A stretch of DNA of 64,000 bases from Rhizobacter sp. AJA081-3 (GTDB taxonomy: Bacteria; Pseudomonadota; Gammaproteobacteria; Burkholderiales; Burkholderiaceae_C). The stretch lies in the NCBI RefSeq assembly GCF_017795745.1, contig NZ_CP059067.1:310001-374000 (forward strand). Direction: 5' to 3'. Positions within the stretch are counted from its first letter, which is position 1, and each line of letters starts with the position of its first letter. The position numbers were made by a program, and so were the translations under genes. Below, piece after piece: positions 44,650 through 53,404 of the stretch. The notes under the pieces were generated by a model. The model was not told the DNA's origin. It worked only from the letters and a program-made list of their open reading frames with translations, and ran no database searches.

Positions 44650-44920
44650 CGTCACCGTGGACGCGATCGACGAGGCCGGCGGCGGCTTCGCGATCGACGT
44701 GAGTTCCGTGCCGCTGGCTTCGGGCACCTGCTACGCGGCCAAGGTGGTGGTGCGGCAGCTGCCCTCGCAGATCGAGATGTTCTGCGACCGCGCGATCAAC
44801 GGCGGGCAGGGCTGGCCGACACCGCAGGAGGCGCTGGCCGTGGCGCTGGCGCGCGGGCGCCGCTACGTGCGGGATCAGGTGTGCGTCGCGGCCCTGCCGC
44901 CGGCGCCGGCGACTGAATGA
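44630..44920 (+). CDS. Small conserved-looking protein of unknown function
   Basis: 96 residues from ATG 44630, with GGAGG (44619-44623) upstream. It overlaps the GNAT gene by 20 bases. The sequence opens EPDSRNVTVDAIDEAGGGFA and has a predicted beta-strand region and a C-terminal helix, EALAVALARGRRYVRDQVCV. No membrane segment or signal. Position inside the operon supports it as a real gene, but no family was recognised. Confidence 0.55.
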   Translation: MEPDSRNVTVDAIDEAGGGFAIDVSSVPLASGTCYAAKVVVRQLPSQIEMFCDRAINGGQGWPTPQEALAVALARGRRYVRDQVCVAALPPAPATE

Positions 44921-45011
44921 CCGAAACCGGGCGCGCAGCAGGCGCGGCGGCCAACGGCCCGGAAGGCGGATCGCCGTCTCGCGGCCACAACCATGAACCC
45001 TGGAGGACGAC

Positions 45012-46325
45012 ATGACAGACAGCAAGAGCTCCCGGCTCGTCAGCGCGGCGAGATCGGAACTGCAGGCGGCGGGGTCGATCACGCACGACCCGTCGCGGCG
45101 CGCGATGCTCGGCCGCACGGCGGCCGCAGCTGCCGGCGGCGTGGCCGCACTGGCGGGCGGGCGCGCCGCCGCGGCCCCCGTGCCCGTGCCGGCGTCGAAC
45201 CTGGCGCTGGGCCGCGCCCTGCCCGAGACCGAGTACGGCATGCCATCGAAGTACGAGGCGCACGTCAAGCGACGGCGCACCGATGTGCTCGTGAACCGGC
45301 AGAACTTCTCCGACTGGAGCATGACGCCGCTGCACCAGCAGCACGGCACGCTCACGCCCAACGGCCTGATCTACGAGCGCCACCACAGCGGCGTGCCCGA
45401 CATCGACCCGCAGCAGCACCGCTTCGCCATCCACGGCATGGTGCGCAAGCCGCTGCTGTTCACGATGGACGACCTGATGAAGTACCCGTCGGTGACGCGC
45501 TTCCACTTCATGGAGTGCTCGGGCAACGGCCTGACCGACTGGCTCAAGGCGAGCTCCAAGACCGTGCAGCAGACGCATGGCCTGCTGTCGTGCGCGCAGT
45601 GGACCGGCGTGCCGGTGTCGACCCTGCTCGACGAAGCCGGCGTGCGACCCGAAGCCACCTGGGCATTGGCCGAAGGCGCCGACGGCGCGGCGCATGCGCG
45701 CAGCATCCCGATGGCCAAGCTGCTCGAGGACGCGATGATCGTCTACGCCTCCAACGGCGAGATGCTGCGGCCCGAGAACGGCTACCCGCTGCGCCTGTTC
45801 ATCCCCGGCTGGGAAGGCAACGTCAGCATCAAGTGGCTGCGCCGCATCAAGCTCGGCGACCAGCCCTGGCACCTGCGCAGCGAGACGGCGCGCTACACCG
45901 ACCCGATGCCCGACGGCAAGTGGCGGCAGTTCAGCTTCGCGATGGAGGCCAAGTCGGTGATCACCTCGCCGTCGGGCGGCATGAACGTGCGCCCGGGCGA
46001 GATCGAGATCCTCGGCTTCGCCTGGTCGGGCCTTGGCAAGATCCGCACGGTCGACGTCACGCTCGACGGCGGACGCACCTGGCGCGAGGCCACGCTCGAG
46101 GAGCCGGTGCTCGACAAGTGCCTGACGCGCTTCCGGCTGCGATGGCAGTGGGACGGCACGCCCGCGACGATCGCCAGCCGCGCGGTCGACTCCACCGGCT
46201 ACGTGCAGCCCACCGTGGAAGAGATCAGGAAGGTCCGCGCGATCACCGGATTCGTGCAGCACCACAACGGCGTGTTCCCGTGGTCCATCAATGCCGCAGG
46301 GGAGGTGAAGAATGCAATCGCCTAA
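45012..46325 (+). CDS. soxC: SoxC-like periplasmic sulfite dehydrogenase, molybdenum subunit
   Basis: 437 residues. The N-terminus carries a twin-arginine signal (PSRRAMLGRTAAAAAGGVAA) for export of the folded molybdoenzyme. The sulfite-oxidase fold has the Mo-pterin ligand Cys169 in FHFMECSGNG, and the dimerisation domain ends in AITGFVQHHNGVFPWSI. Length matches SoxC. GGAGGACGAC precedes the ATG. It overlaps the cytochrome gene by 14 bases. It oxidises periplasmic sulfite to sulfate and passes electrons to the SoxD-like cytochrome. Confidence 0.9.
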   Translation: MTDSKSSRLVSAARSELQAAGSITHDPSRRAMLGRTAAAAAGGVAALAGGRAAAAPVPVPASNLALGRALPETEYGMPSKYEAHVKRRRTDVLVNRQNFSDWSMTPLHQQHGTLTPNGLIYERHHSGVPDIDPQQHRFAIHGMVRKPLLFTMDDLMKYPSVTRFHFMECSGNGLTDWLKASSKTVQQTHGLLSCAQWTGVPVSTLLDEAGVRPEATWALAEGADGAAHARSIPMAKLLEDAMIVYASNGEMLRPENGYPLRLFIPGWEGNVSIKWLRRIKLGDQPWHLRSETARYTDPMPDGKWRQFSFAMEAKSVITSPSGGMNVRPGEIEILGFAWSGLGKIRTVDVTLDGGRTWREATLEEPVLDKCLTRFRLRWQWDGTPATIASRAVDSTGYVQPTVEEIRKVRAITGFVQHHNGVFPWSINAAGEVKNAIA

Positions 46326-46914
46326 GTTTCTCTGGCTCGCGCTTGCCGCGGGATTCGTGCTGGCCGGTTGTGCGGCCACCAAGTCGACGGCCGGCGGCAG
46401 CCCCGCGCAGCCGCGCGGGCAGGCGGTCAGCGAGGCCGACCTGCTGGCCTGGAACATCGACGTGCGCACGCCGGATGGGCTGGGCCTGCCGCCGGGCTCC
46501 GGCTCGGTCGCGGCGGGCAAGGCGGTGTTCGACGCCAAGTGCGCTTCGTGCCACGGTGCGGCAGCGGCCGGCGGGCCGGTGTTCGGCAGCATGGTCGGGG
46601 GCATCGGCTCGTTCAAGACCGACCGCCGCGTGCTCACCCCGGGCAGCATGTACCCGTATGCACCGGTGTTGTTCGACTACGTGCGGCGTGCCATGCCAAT
46701 GAACGCGCCACAGTCGCTGAGCAACGACGAGGCCTATGCGGTGACGGGCTACGTCCTGCAGCTCAACGGCCTGGTCGCGGCCGATGCGGTGATGACGGCG
46801 GCCAGCCTGACGGCCGTGCAGATGCCCAACCGCAACGGCTTCATGGTCGACGACCGGCCCGACACCGCGGCCACGCGCTGCATGAGCCAGTGCACGCCGA
46901 TCTCGGGCAAGTGA
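46312..46914 (+). CDS. soxD: SoxD-like c-type cytochrome lipoprotein
   Basis: 200 residues. It begins MQSPKFLWLALAAGFVLAGC, with a lipobox (LAGC) anchoring it to a membrane. One haem-c site CASCH lies near residues 77-81, and the axial Met is probably in YVRRAMPMNAPQ. SoxD of Paracoccus is a longer diheme protein, so this is a short monohaem version closer to SorB-like partners. The C-terminal RCMSQCTPISGK contains a Cys pair. It overlaps soxC by 14 bases. It is the natural electron acceptor. Confidence 0.88.
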   Translation: MQSPKFLWLALAAGFVLAGCAATKSTAGGSPAQPRGQAVSEADLLAWNIDVRTPDGLGLPPGSGSVAAGKAVFDAKCASCHGAAAAGGPVFGSMVGGIGSFKTDRRVLTPGSMYPYAPVLFDYVRRAMPMNAPQSLSNDEAYAVTGYVLQLNGLVAADAVMTAASLTAVQMPNRNGFMVDDRPDTAATRCMSQCTPISGK

Positions 46915-46932
46915 ACCCGACGATGTGATGGC

Positions 46933-46963
46933 CCGGCGGCGCGGTTCAACGCTGCGCCGCCGG
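46933..46963. terminator. GC-rich hairpin at convergent gene ends
   Basis: CCGGCGGCGC (46933-46942), 11-base loop, GCGCCGCCGG (46954-46963): a perfect 10-base-pair stem. It lies between the soxD stop and overlaps the last codons of the convergent BrkB gene. No T-run, so a factor-assisted or structural block is more likely than a classical terminator. Confidence 0.45.
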
Positions 46964-47764
46964 CCCCGCTGAGGCCGAACGCGCCAGGTTGGCCGCCACG
47001 AGCGCGGCCGCCAGCGTCACCAGCCACGAGAAGTAGACCCACAGCAGGAACACCGGGAACACCGCGAAGGCGCCGTAGACCGCCTTGTAGGTGGGGATCT
47101 TCAACAGGTAGGCGGTGAAACCGCGCTTGCCCAGCTCGATCGCGATGCTGGCCAGCAGCCCGCCGATGATGGCGTCGCGGCGCCGCACCTTCGTGTTCGG
47201 CACGAAGTAGAACAGGCAGGCCAGGCCGGCCCAGGCCAGTGCCGCCGGGCCCAGGTTGAGCACGAACTGCGCTTCGCGGGGCAGCGGACCGAGCCAACCC
47301 ATCGACATCCCCAGCACGTACGAAGTGGCCCACAGGCTCACGCCGAGGGCTGGCGGCCCCAACGCGAGAATCAGCAGGTACAGGCCCACGCGCTTGAGGA
47401 AGGGGCGCTTGCGCTTGACGTTCCAGATCTGGTTGAAGGCGTTCTCCACCGTCAGCAGCATCGCGATCGCGGCCCCGAGCAGGAACAGCGAGCCCGCCCA
47501 GGTGAGGCCGTTCGCGTTGGCGGCGAACTGGTGCAGGTACCTGAGCACCGTGCGCGCAATGTCGGCCGGCAGCATGCTCTTGAGCAGATGCTCCTCGAGC
47601 GCCGCCTCGAAGCGGCTGAAGATCGGGAAGCGCGTGAACAGCGCGAAGCTCACCGCGAGCAGCGGCACGACGGACAGCAGGGTCGTGAAGGCGAGCGTGC
47701 CGGCGATCTGCGGCAGGCGCTCCTGCCGCGCGCGGCGCAGGGTGAGTCGGGTCAGGGTGAACAT
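46946..47764 (-). CDS. YihY/BrkB family membrane protein
   Basis: 272 residues from ATG 47764 (MFTLTRLTLRRARQERLPQI). Six predicted helices, including TLAFTTLLSVVPLLAVSFAL and the C-terminal FPVFLLWVYFSWLVTLAAAL. YihY/BrkB proteins are uncharacterised inner-membrane proteins, once mis-named ribonuclease BN. An upstream in-frame start adds a Pro/Arg-rich tail and is rejected. Confidence 0.92.
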   Translation of the reverse strand: MFTLTRLTLRRARQERLPQIAGTLAFTTLLSVVPLLAVSFALFTRFPIFSRFEAALEEHLLKSMLPADIARTVLRYLHQFAANANGLTWAGSLFLLGAAIAMLLTVENAFNQIWNVKRKRPFLKRVGLYLLILALGPPALGVSLWATSYVLGMSMGWLGPLPREAQFVLNLGPAALAWAGLACLFYFVPNTKVRRRDAIIGGLLASIAIELGKRGFTAYLLKIPTYKAVYGAFAVFPVFLLWVYFSWLVTLAAALVAANLARSASAGPAAQR

Positions 47765-47826
47765 GGGTCGACCGCGGCGCGGGTCGACCGACGCGGCGCG
47801 CAACGATAGCGCACCGGCCTTGCCGT

Positions 47827-48084
47827 TCACTCCCGGGGTGGCTGGCCTCGTGGGGCACGCACGCGCACGGCGACGAGCCGGTACAGCGTCGGTACGCCGG
47901 CCAGCAGCAGGATCGGCCACAGGCAGCTGCTGATCAGCACCCACAAAGCCCGGCTGGCCAGCGAGACGGGTTCGCCCGGCTCGGCGGGCCGGGCGCGGCC
48001 TTCGCTGAACAGATGCTGAACCGACCCTGTCGCCAGGCCGAAGAGGGCACCGACAAGGAAGAACACGATGATAGGAGTGGTCAC
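47827..48084 (-). CDS. Small two-helix membrane protein
   Basis: 85 residues from a GTG at 48084 with GGAGG 5-9 bases upstream. Two hydrophobic helices (TPIIVFFLVGALFGLATGSV and ALWVLISSCLWPILLLAGVP) are joined by a charged loop, EGRARPAEPGEP, with a basic C-terminal tail. No family recognised. The frame is open further upstream, but that part lacks coding character. Confidence 0.6.
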   Translation of the reverse strand: MTTPIIVFFLVGALFGLATGSVQHLFSEGRARPAEPGEPVSLASRALWVLISSCLWPILLLAGVPTLYRLVAVRVRAPRGQPPRE

Positions 48085-48337
48085 GACGGCCTCCGATGGA
48101 CCGTGCACGGGGCCCACCGGCTCAGTCTCGCTCAAGCGCCCGGAGATGTCCAAACCCCTACGACGAGCATGCCCGGACTCGGCTGTGCGGGCCACGGTGG
48201 CGCGATGGGTCGTCGGCAGGTTCGAAGGGTGGGCGATCGGCCAGGAGGCGGCCCGGCGGCAAGGCCGGGCTCGGACGTGGGAACCTTCTGACGCTGCGGC
48301 GACCGAATTCGCCTTGCCCACCCACCCGGACTGCCAC

Positions 48338-49270
48338 ATGACCCCTGCCGAAACCCAGGCCATCGCCACCCTCGCCGTGCTCGCCGCATTCGCGGACGGC
48401 AACAAGCACGATCGCGAGCGAGACGAACTCAAGCGCATTGCCGAAGGCCTGGGCCAAGCCGATGCCGTGCGTCTGCCGACCCTCTACCAAGACGTGTTGA
48501 TGAAACGCGTCGACATTGCTTCGGCCGTCGCCGCGCTCGGCAGCCCCGAAGCGCGACAGCTCGCCTACGAGATGGCCGTCTGCGTCTGCGACGCCGACGG
48601 CGCCCAGTCGGAGGCGGAGGCTCGGTTCCTGGCCAGCCTGCTCAGCCAGCTCGGTCTGGGCACGTCGGCCCGGGACTTCAATGCGCAGGCCGAGGAGATC
48701 GCAGCCGCGCCCATCGATGAGCAAAACGTGTTGCCGGCCAAGGCGGCGGCGGTCGACGACGCCGCCCTCGACCAGGCCATCCTGAATGCGGCCATCCTCA
48801 ACGGCGCCCTCGAGCTCCTGCCCGAGACGCTGTCGACGATGGCGATCATCCCGCTGCAGATGAAGCTGGTGTACGGCATCGGCCAGGCCCACGGCTATCA
48901 GCTCGACAGTGGGCACGTGAAGGACTTCATCGCGACCGTCGGTGTGGGCCTGACCTCGCAGTACCTCGAACAGGCCGGCCGCAAGCTGCTGGGCGGACTG
49001 CTGGGCAAAGTGGGCGGAGGCTTGCTCGGTGGCCTGGGCCGGCAGGCGGTCAGTTCGAGCATGAGTTTCGCTACGACCTATGCGCTCGGCCACGTCGCGA
49101 AGCGCTATTACGCCGGCGGGCGCACCCTGTCGACGCAGATGTTGAGGGAGGCCTACAGTGGCGTCGTCGCTGAAGCCCAAGGCCTGCAGGCGCGCTACCT
49201 GCCTGCGATGCAGCAGAAGGCACGCGGGCTCGACGTCAGCAAGGTGCTGGCACTGGCTCGAGGCCGCTGA
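48338..49270 (+). CDS. TerB-like domain protein with hydrophobic C-terminal half
   Basis: 310 residues. Residues 1-115 are a TerB-like acidic helical domain with two repeats: ADGNKHDRERDELKRIAEGL and DADGAQSEAEARFLASLL. Residues 165-270 carry a Gly-rich hydrophobic stretch (LLGGLLGKVGGGLLGGLGRQ) resembling DUF697-type membrane modules. TerB domains bind divalent metal at the inner face of the membrane. The start at 48338 is the first residue of the TerB domain. A stretch of about 250 bases upstream contains no other gene. Confidence 0.75.
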   Translation: MTPAETQAIATLAVLAAFADGNKHDRERDELKRIAEGLGQADAVRLPTLYQDVLMKRVDIASAVAALGSPEARQLAYEMAVCVCDADGAQSEAEARFLASLLSQLGLGTSARDFNAQAEEIAAAPIDEQNVLPAKAAAVDDAALDQAILNAAILNGALELLPETLSTMAIIPLQMKLVYGIGQAHGYQLDSGHVKDFIATVGVGLTSQYLEQAGRKLLGGLLGKVGGGLLGGLGRQAVSSSMSFATTYALGHVAKRYYAGGRTLSTQMLREAYSGVVAEAQGLQARYLPAMQQKARGLDVSKVLALARGR

Positions 49271-49299
49271 CGGAAACAGGACACCAGCATCCCGGCGAG

Positions 49300-49983
49300 T
49301 CAAGCCGCAGCCTTCGGCCGCCGCACCGCGCGCACCTTGCCGCTCGGACCGCCGCCGCAGTACAGCAGATCGGCGCCGTCGGACTCGAGCCCGCTGACGC
49401 CGGTGCCGGCAGGCATGGCCAGCCGCTCGAGCACGGCGCCGCTGGCCGGGTCGAGGCGGCGCAGTTCGCTCTCCTCGCCTTCCCAGGTGCCGTGCCACAT
49501 ATCGCCATCGACGAAGGTCACGCCGGTGACGTAGCGGTTGGACTCGATGGTGCGCAGGATGGCGCCGGTGGCCGGATCGATCTGGTGGATCTTGCGGTCG
49601 AGGTACTGCCCGACCCACAGGCTGCCCTCGGCCCAGGTCAGGCCCGAGTCGCCGCCGTTCCCGGGCGCGGGGATCGAGGCCACCACCGCACCGCTGGCCG
49701 GATCGATCTTGTCGATGCGCGACGCGGCGATCTGGTAGAGGTGCGTGCCGTCGAAGGCGGTGCCGGCATCGCTGGCGCAATCGAGCGTGCGCACCGTCTG
49801 GCCGCTGGCCGGATCGAAGGCGACCAGCGTCGCGCCGGTGGCAGCCCACACGCGCTGCCCGTCGTGGCTGACGCCGTGGATGCGCTGCGAGTCGCCGAAG
49901 GGGCCGTACTCGCGCACGATCTCGGCGGGGCGCACGGTGGCCTGCGCTGCGGGGCGCGTGGCTCGGGCGGAAGTGGCGGTCAT
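49300..49983 (-). CDS. Beta-propeller repeat protein
   Basis: 227 residues with at least five repeats of the pattern IDPASGAVVASI, FDPASGQTVRTLD, IDPATGAILRTI and LDPASGAVLERLAMP, each followed by a WxG or similar strand. This is the repeat spacing of PQQ/NHL-like propellers and of glutamine-cyclotransferase-like proteins. No signal peptide, so probably cytoplasmic. It is transcribed just after the HTH regulator gene at 50031 (same strand), which may control it. Ligand unknown. Confidence 0.8.
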   Translation of the reverse strand: MTATSARATRPAAQATVRPAEIVREYGPFGDSQRIHGVSHDGQRVWAATGATLVAFDPASGQTVRTLDCASDAGTAFDGTHLYQIAASRIDKIDPASGAVVASIPAPGNGGDSGLTWAEGSLWVGQYLDRKIHQIDPATGAILRTIESNRYVTGVTFVDGDMWHGTWEGEESELRRLDPASGAVLERLAMPAGTGVSGLESDGADLLYCGGGPSGKVRAVRRPKAAA

Positions 49984-50030
49984 GGTCTGCTTCCCTTCGG
50001 CACGTCGATGCGGCGCCGTAGATACCGAAT

Positions 50031-51251
50031 CTACGTGAGCGGCAGCGCGGCAGGGAGTAACAAGTTCGTCGTGAATCCGGCCAGCGGCGCCGCCAGCCAG
50101 CGCTGCGCGCGCGCCTGCCCGACCGAGCGCACGCGGCCCGCAGCTTCGAGCTCGGCGAGTGCGCGCTGCACGGTGCGCTGGCTGGCGCCGAGCGCGAGTG
50201 CCAGCGCCGAGGTCGACCAGGCGGCACCGTCGGCCAGCAGCGCCAGCAGCGAGGCCCGATCGCCGTCGATGGGCGGCAGCAGCACGACGACCGCAGGGGC
50301 GCCGATCGGCTCGAGTAAGAAGCCGCGCGCGCTGGCCTCGATGCGTGCCAGCGGTGCGGCGAGCGCGCGCAGGCGGCCGATCTCGACGCGCAGTCGCGCC
50401 CGGTGCGTCTCGTCGGGGCGGCGGGTGTGGAAGGCGCACGCGATCAGCGCGTTGCGCTCGACGTCGCCGGGCCAGGCCTCGGCCAGCGCGCGGGCCAGCG
50501 AGAACAGCACTGGCCGGCGCGCCAGCGGCTGCCAGAGGCTGCCGGCATGCAGGCCGCGGCGGCAGGCGTCGATCACCAGGGTGCCGCTGGCGAGCAGCGC
50601 CTCGACTTCATCCAGGCGCAGCATCTGTTCGTGCCCGGCCTGCAAGCGGCGCGCGGCGGGCCGTTCGAGCGCGGCGCAGGCCTCGCCCACTTCGGCCAGC
50701 AGCGCGGGCACGCGCGCACGGGTGGCCGCCGCCTGCGCGCGAGCCAGCGCCGCGCGCGCGGGCGCCGTGTGCAGCGAGCGCAGTGCCAGCTCGGCGGTGG
50801 CGAGTTCGGCCACCGCCACCAGCGAGGGCGGCGCGCCGGCCAGTTCCAGGCCCGCCAACGCGGCCCCGGCTTCGTCGAGCCGGCCGAGCAGCAGGGCGCG
50901 GCGCAGCGCGATCAGGCGGGCCTGCAATGCGTTGGCTCGATCGGCGCGGGCCTCGAGCGTGGCCGATGCCGCTGCCAGCGAACGCGGGCCGCCGCGCAGG
51001 TCCCGCATGGCCAGCGCCACCTCGGCCTCGGCGACCACGCAGCGGGCGTGCGCCAGCTCGTCACGGCTTGCGAAGCCGCGCGCCGCACGACGCAGCAGCT
51101 CCCGGGCGCGCGGGTGTTCGCCGAGCTGGGCCATGGCGATGCCGCGCAGCGCGAGCGCCTGCGCGTCCTCGCGCAGCGCCACGTGCTTGAGTGCGCCGAG
51201 CGCGTCGCCGGCCACGAGGGCGCGGGCGGCGGCGGCGATCAGGGAGTCCAT
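50031..51251 (-). CDS. Helical repeat protein with C-terminal helix-turn-helix
   Basis: 406 residues. Residues 1-210 are Ala/Leu-rich helical repeats of TPR type (for example [20 protein letters not shown]). Residues about 335-395 hold a winged-HTH ([20 protein letters not shown], then [20 protein letters not shown]). The layout suggests a ligand- or protein-sensing transcription regulator. It precedes the beta-propeller gene with a 47-base gap, likely in the same transcript. Confidence 0.78.
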   Translation of the reverse strand: MDSLIAAAARALVAGDALGALKHVALREDAQALALRGIAMAQLGEHPRARELLRRAARGFASRDELAHARCVVAEAEVALAMRDLRGGPRSLAAASATLEARADRANALQARLIALRRALLLGRLDEAGAALAGLELAGAPPSLVAVAELATAELALRSLHTAPARAALARAQAAATRARVPALLAEVGEACAALERPAARRLQAGHEQMLRLDEVEALLASGTLVIDACRRGLHAGSLWQPLARRPVLFSLARALAEAWPGDVERNALIACAFHTRRPDETHRARLRVEIGRLRALAAPLARIEASARGFLLEPIGAPAVVVLLPPIDGDRASLLALLADGAAWSTSALALALGASQRTVQRALAELEAAGRVRSVGQARAQRWLAAPLAGFTTNLLLPAALPLT

Positions 51252-51295
51252 GGCGAGAGGCTAACCCGGCGCCGCCGTGCGGCGAAAATGCCGCC

Positions 51296-51553
51296 ATGAC
51301 CGAGCCCTTGCCGCCCACTGCGCCAACGCAGCCGAAGAACCCGCTGCATGGCGTGACGCTCGAGCAGATCGTCACGCAGCTCTCCGAGCACTACGGCTGG
51401 CAGGGCCTCGCCGAGCGCATCGCGCTGCGCTGCTTCACCAGCGAGCCCAGCGTGGCCTCGAGCCTCAAGTTCCTGCGCAAGACACCGTGGGCGCGCGAGA
51501 AGGTCGAAGGCCTTTACCTGTTCATGCTGCGCGAGCAGCGCCGCGCGCGCTGA
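51296..51553 (+). CDS. VF530 family DNA-binding protein (DUF2132)
   Basis: 85 residues. Core [20 protein letters not shown] then [20 protein letters not shown] and [18 protein letters not shown] are the family's conserved segments. VF530 proteins (named after a Vibrio fischeri structure) are small helical proteins believed to bind DNA; role unknown. It is divergent from the HTH gene. Confidence 0.92.
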   Translation: MTEPLPPTAPTQPKNPLHGVTLEQIVTQLSEHYGWQGLAERIALRCFTSEPSVASSLKFLRKTPWAREKVEGLYLFMLREQRRAR

Positions 51554-51650
51554 GCCTCCGAAGCGAGGCGCTTCTGAAAGTGCGCAGCGCAGGCGGCTCA
51601 GCTCAGGCCGACGCTGGCCAGCTTCGCAGGGCCTTCGCTCTGGCCTGAGC

Positions 51651-52637
51651 TCAGGCGGCGATCTCCCACGGCGCCGCGTCTGCCGCGCCCGCGTCCGGCA
51701 AGGCCGCGGGCACCGCGGCAGCCTGCCGTTCGTGCAGGCCGCCGAGCGCCTCGATCAGCGCCGGCAGCATCAGGCGCAGCTCGCCGGTGGCGATGGCCAC
51801 ATCAGCATCGAAGCCGTTGTCGTCCTTGCCCGCGTTGGCGGCGTCGACACCGGCGCCTTCGAGCACCACGTCGAGCAGCTGGATCTTCTTCAGCGTCAGC
51901 GCCTCGGTGAGCACGAAGGAGACGCGGCTGGCCCAGGTGAGCGCCAGCTGCGTGGGCAGCTTGCCCTGGCGGATGTGCTCGCCGACCTCGTCGATGTCGA
52001 GCGTGTGGCGCGCGTAGCGCACGGTGGCCTTCTCGCTGTCGGGCTGCTTGAGCTCGCACTCGCGGTCGATGCTGAAGCCCGACGGCGCTTCCTTCTCCGA
52101 CAGCCACAGCGACATCGCGGTGGCCGGCGACAGCTCGGTCTGCAGCAGCGCGAGCTTGAGCCCGCCGCCCAGGCACTCGATCAGCCGCGTGACCACGACG
52201 TCGGCGCGCTTGGTGCTGCCCGCGCCCACCCACACCATCCGCGCCGCGAGGTCGATCCAGACCAGCGTGTCGGTGCGCTTCGGGAACGCGCGCGGCATCA
52301 GCGCGTGCACCACCGCCTCCTTCAGCTCCTTGAGCTGCTTGCCCTTCGGGCGGCGGCCGGTCTGCTGCTCGATCGCATCGAGCTGCGCCTGCAGCTGCTG
52401 CTTGACCGCGCTGCCCGGCACGGCGCGCCGCTCGGCGCAGAGCTTGACGACCAGCTGACCGCCGACGATCTCGGCCAGCGCATCGTGCTTGTCGCCGCGC
52501 GGCGCCACCCAGCCGGCCGACTCGGGCTGCGTGAGCCCGCACTCGACGAAGGGCGAGCCCGACAGGCGCTGCGCGATCTCGGCCAGGCTCGGCTGGTCCC
52601 AGTGTTCGATGCGGTAGATCAGGGCGTTCTTCAGCAT
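51651..52637 (-). CDS. rdgC: Recombination-associated protein RdgC
   Basis: 328 residues. It begins MLKNALIYRIEHWDQPSLAE and contains RRPKGKQLKELKEAVVHALM and PRAFPKRTDTLVWID, highly conserved RdgC phrases. RdgC forms a ring-shaped dimer that binds duplex DNA and counteracts RecA. The start at 52637 is the family start; the frame is open upstream only as an antisense shadow. It lies 26 bases after the tautomerase gene on the same strand. Confidence 0.96.
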   Translation of the reverse strand: MLKNALIYRIEHWDQPSLAEIAQRLSGSPFVECGLTQPESAGWVAPRGDKHDALAEIVGGQLVVKLCAERRAVPGSAVKQQLQAQLDAIEQQTGRRPKGKQLKELKEAVVHALMPRAFPKRTDTLVWIDLAARMVWVGAGSTKRADVVVTRLIECLGGGLKLALLQTELSPATAMSLWLSEKEAPSGFSIDRECELKQPDSEKATVRYARHTLDIDEVGEHIRQGKLPTQLALTWASRVSFVLTEALTLKKIQLLDVVLEGAGVDAANAGKDDNGFDADVAIATGELRLMLPALIEALGGLHERQAAAVPAALPDAGAADAAPWEIAA

Positions 52638-52663
52638 GTCGGGGTCGGGGCGGCGGCGCACGG

Positions 52664-53080
52664 TCAGGGTGGTGGGGTGGCGAGTGTAGGGGAGCCCGGC
52701 CGCCGGGCCTGCTGCGTGCGGCCGCCGTAACCCCAGTCGCTGGCCGGCAACTCGTGCACGATCACGTAGCTGGTGGCTTCCAGCGACTCGCCCGGCGCCA
52801 GCTGATGCTGCAGCTCCGCGAAGGCGGCCTCGACGAACGCGGCCTTCTGCACGGCCGTGTTGGTGCCGGCGGTGATGCAGATCTGCAGCCACGCGGTCGG
52901 GCGTTGCACCGGTTGCGCCCCGATGAACCACTGCCCTGGCGGCAGGCCGTCGATGATCACCGCCGTGACCTCGGGGCGCTTGCCGAGCGTCTGCGCGGTG
53001 ATGCGGGTCAGCGCCTCGGCCAGCGCGCGCTGGCGCGGCGCGCCCTGCGGCGGGCAGGTCTTCAGCATCAGGGTCGGCAT
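52664..53080 (-). CDS. Tautomerase-family protein
   Basis: 138 residues from ATG 53080 (MPTLMLKTCPPQGAPRQRAL). The usual Pro1 after Met removal is the catalytic base of the 4-oxalocrotonate tautomerase superfamily. The phrase VIIDGLPPGQWFIGAQPVQR and a second half with ATSYVIVHELPASDWGYGG point to a tandem-domain, cis-CaaD or MIF-like member. Substrate unknown. It overlaps the small gene upstream by 13 bases and precedes rdgC. Confidence 0.88.
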   Translation of the reverse strand: MPTLMLKTCPPQGAPRQRALAEALTRITAQTLGKRPEVTAVIIDGLPPGQWFIGAQPVQRPTAWLQICITAGTNTAVQKAAFVEAAFAELQHQLAPGESLEATSYVIVHELPASDWGYGGRTQQARRPGSPTLATPPP

Positions 53081-53286
53081 GCCGGCTCCTTCGCGCGCAG
53101 CAACGCGGCCGGCCGATGCGCGGCGCGTGCCACTGCGTGCCATGCCGAGGCCACGTGGCGGAAGGCCGCAGCCCAGAAGGCGTCGATGGCTTCGCGGCGG
53201 GCCTGGAGGGCGCGATGCTTCGCGGCATCCATGACAGCGGCCCGCTCGAGAGGCGAGAGCGGGCGATCGAAAGGCGAGGCGTTCAT
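53068..53286 (-). CDS. Small helical protein of unknown function
   Basis: 72 residues (MNASPFDRPLSPLERAAVMD onward), mostly helical and basic. GGAG lies 7-10 bases upstream of ATG 53286, and it overlaps the tautomerase gene by 13 bases, supporting a real coupled gene. A C-terminal RAKEPACRP contains one Cys. It diverges from the LysR gene at 53405. No family recognised. Confidence 0.55.
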   Translation of the reverse strand: MNASPFDRPLSPLERAAVMDAAKHRALQARREAIDAFWAAAFRHVASAWHAVARAAHRPAALLRAKEPACRP

Positions 53287-53364
53287 GGCAGGCTCCGTTG
53301 AATCGGTGCGTCGACTCTAGGCAGCCGCCCTCGCGGCGGAAACGGCACGCCCGGCAAATCGGTC

Positions 53365-53379
53365 TTGCGCACACCGCAA
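53365..53379. promoter_or_regulatory. LysR-type operator candidate
   Basis: TTGCGCACACCGCAA, arms TTGCG/CGCAA, containing the T-N11-A pattern of LysR-regulator sites. It lies 26 bases before the LysR ATG (53405) in the divergent region shared with the tautomerase operon (53286). Confidence 0.6.
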
Positions 53380-53404
53380 AGCCGGCGCCTCTACCATCGC
53401 GCCC

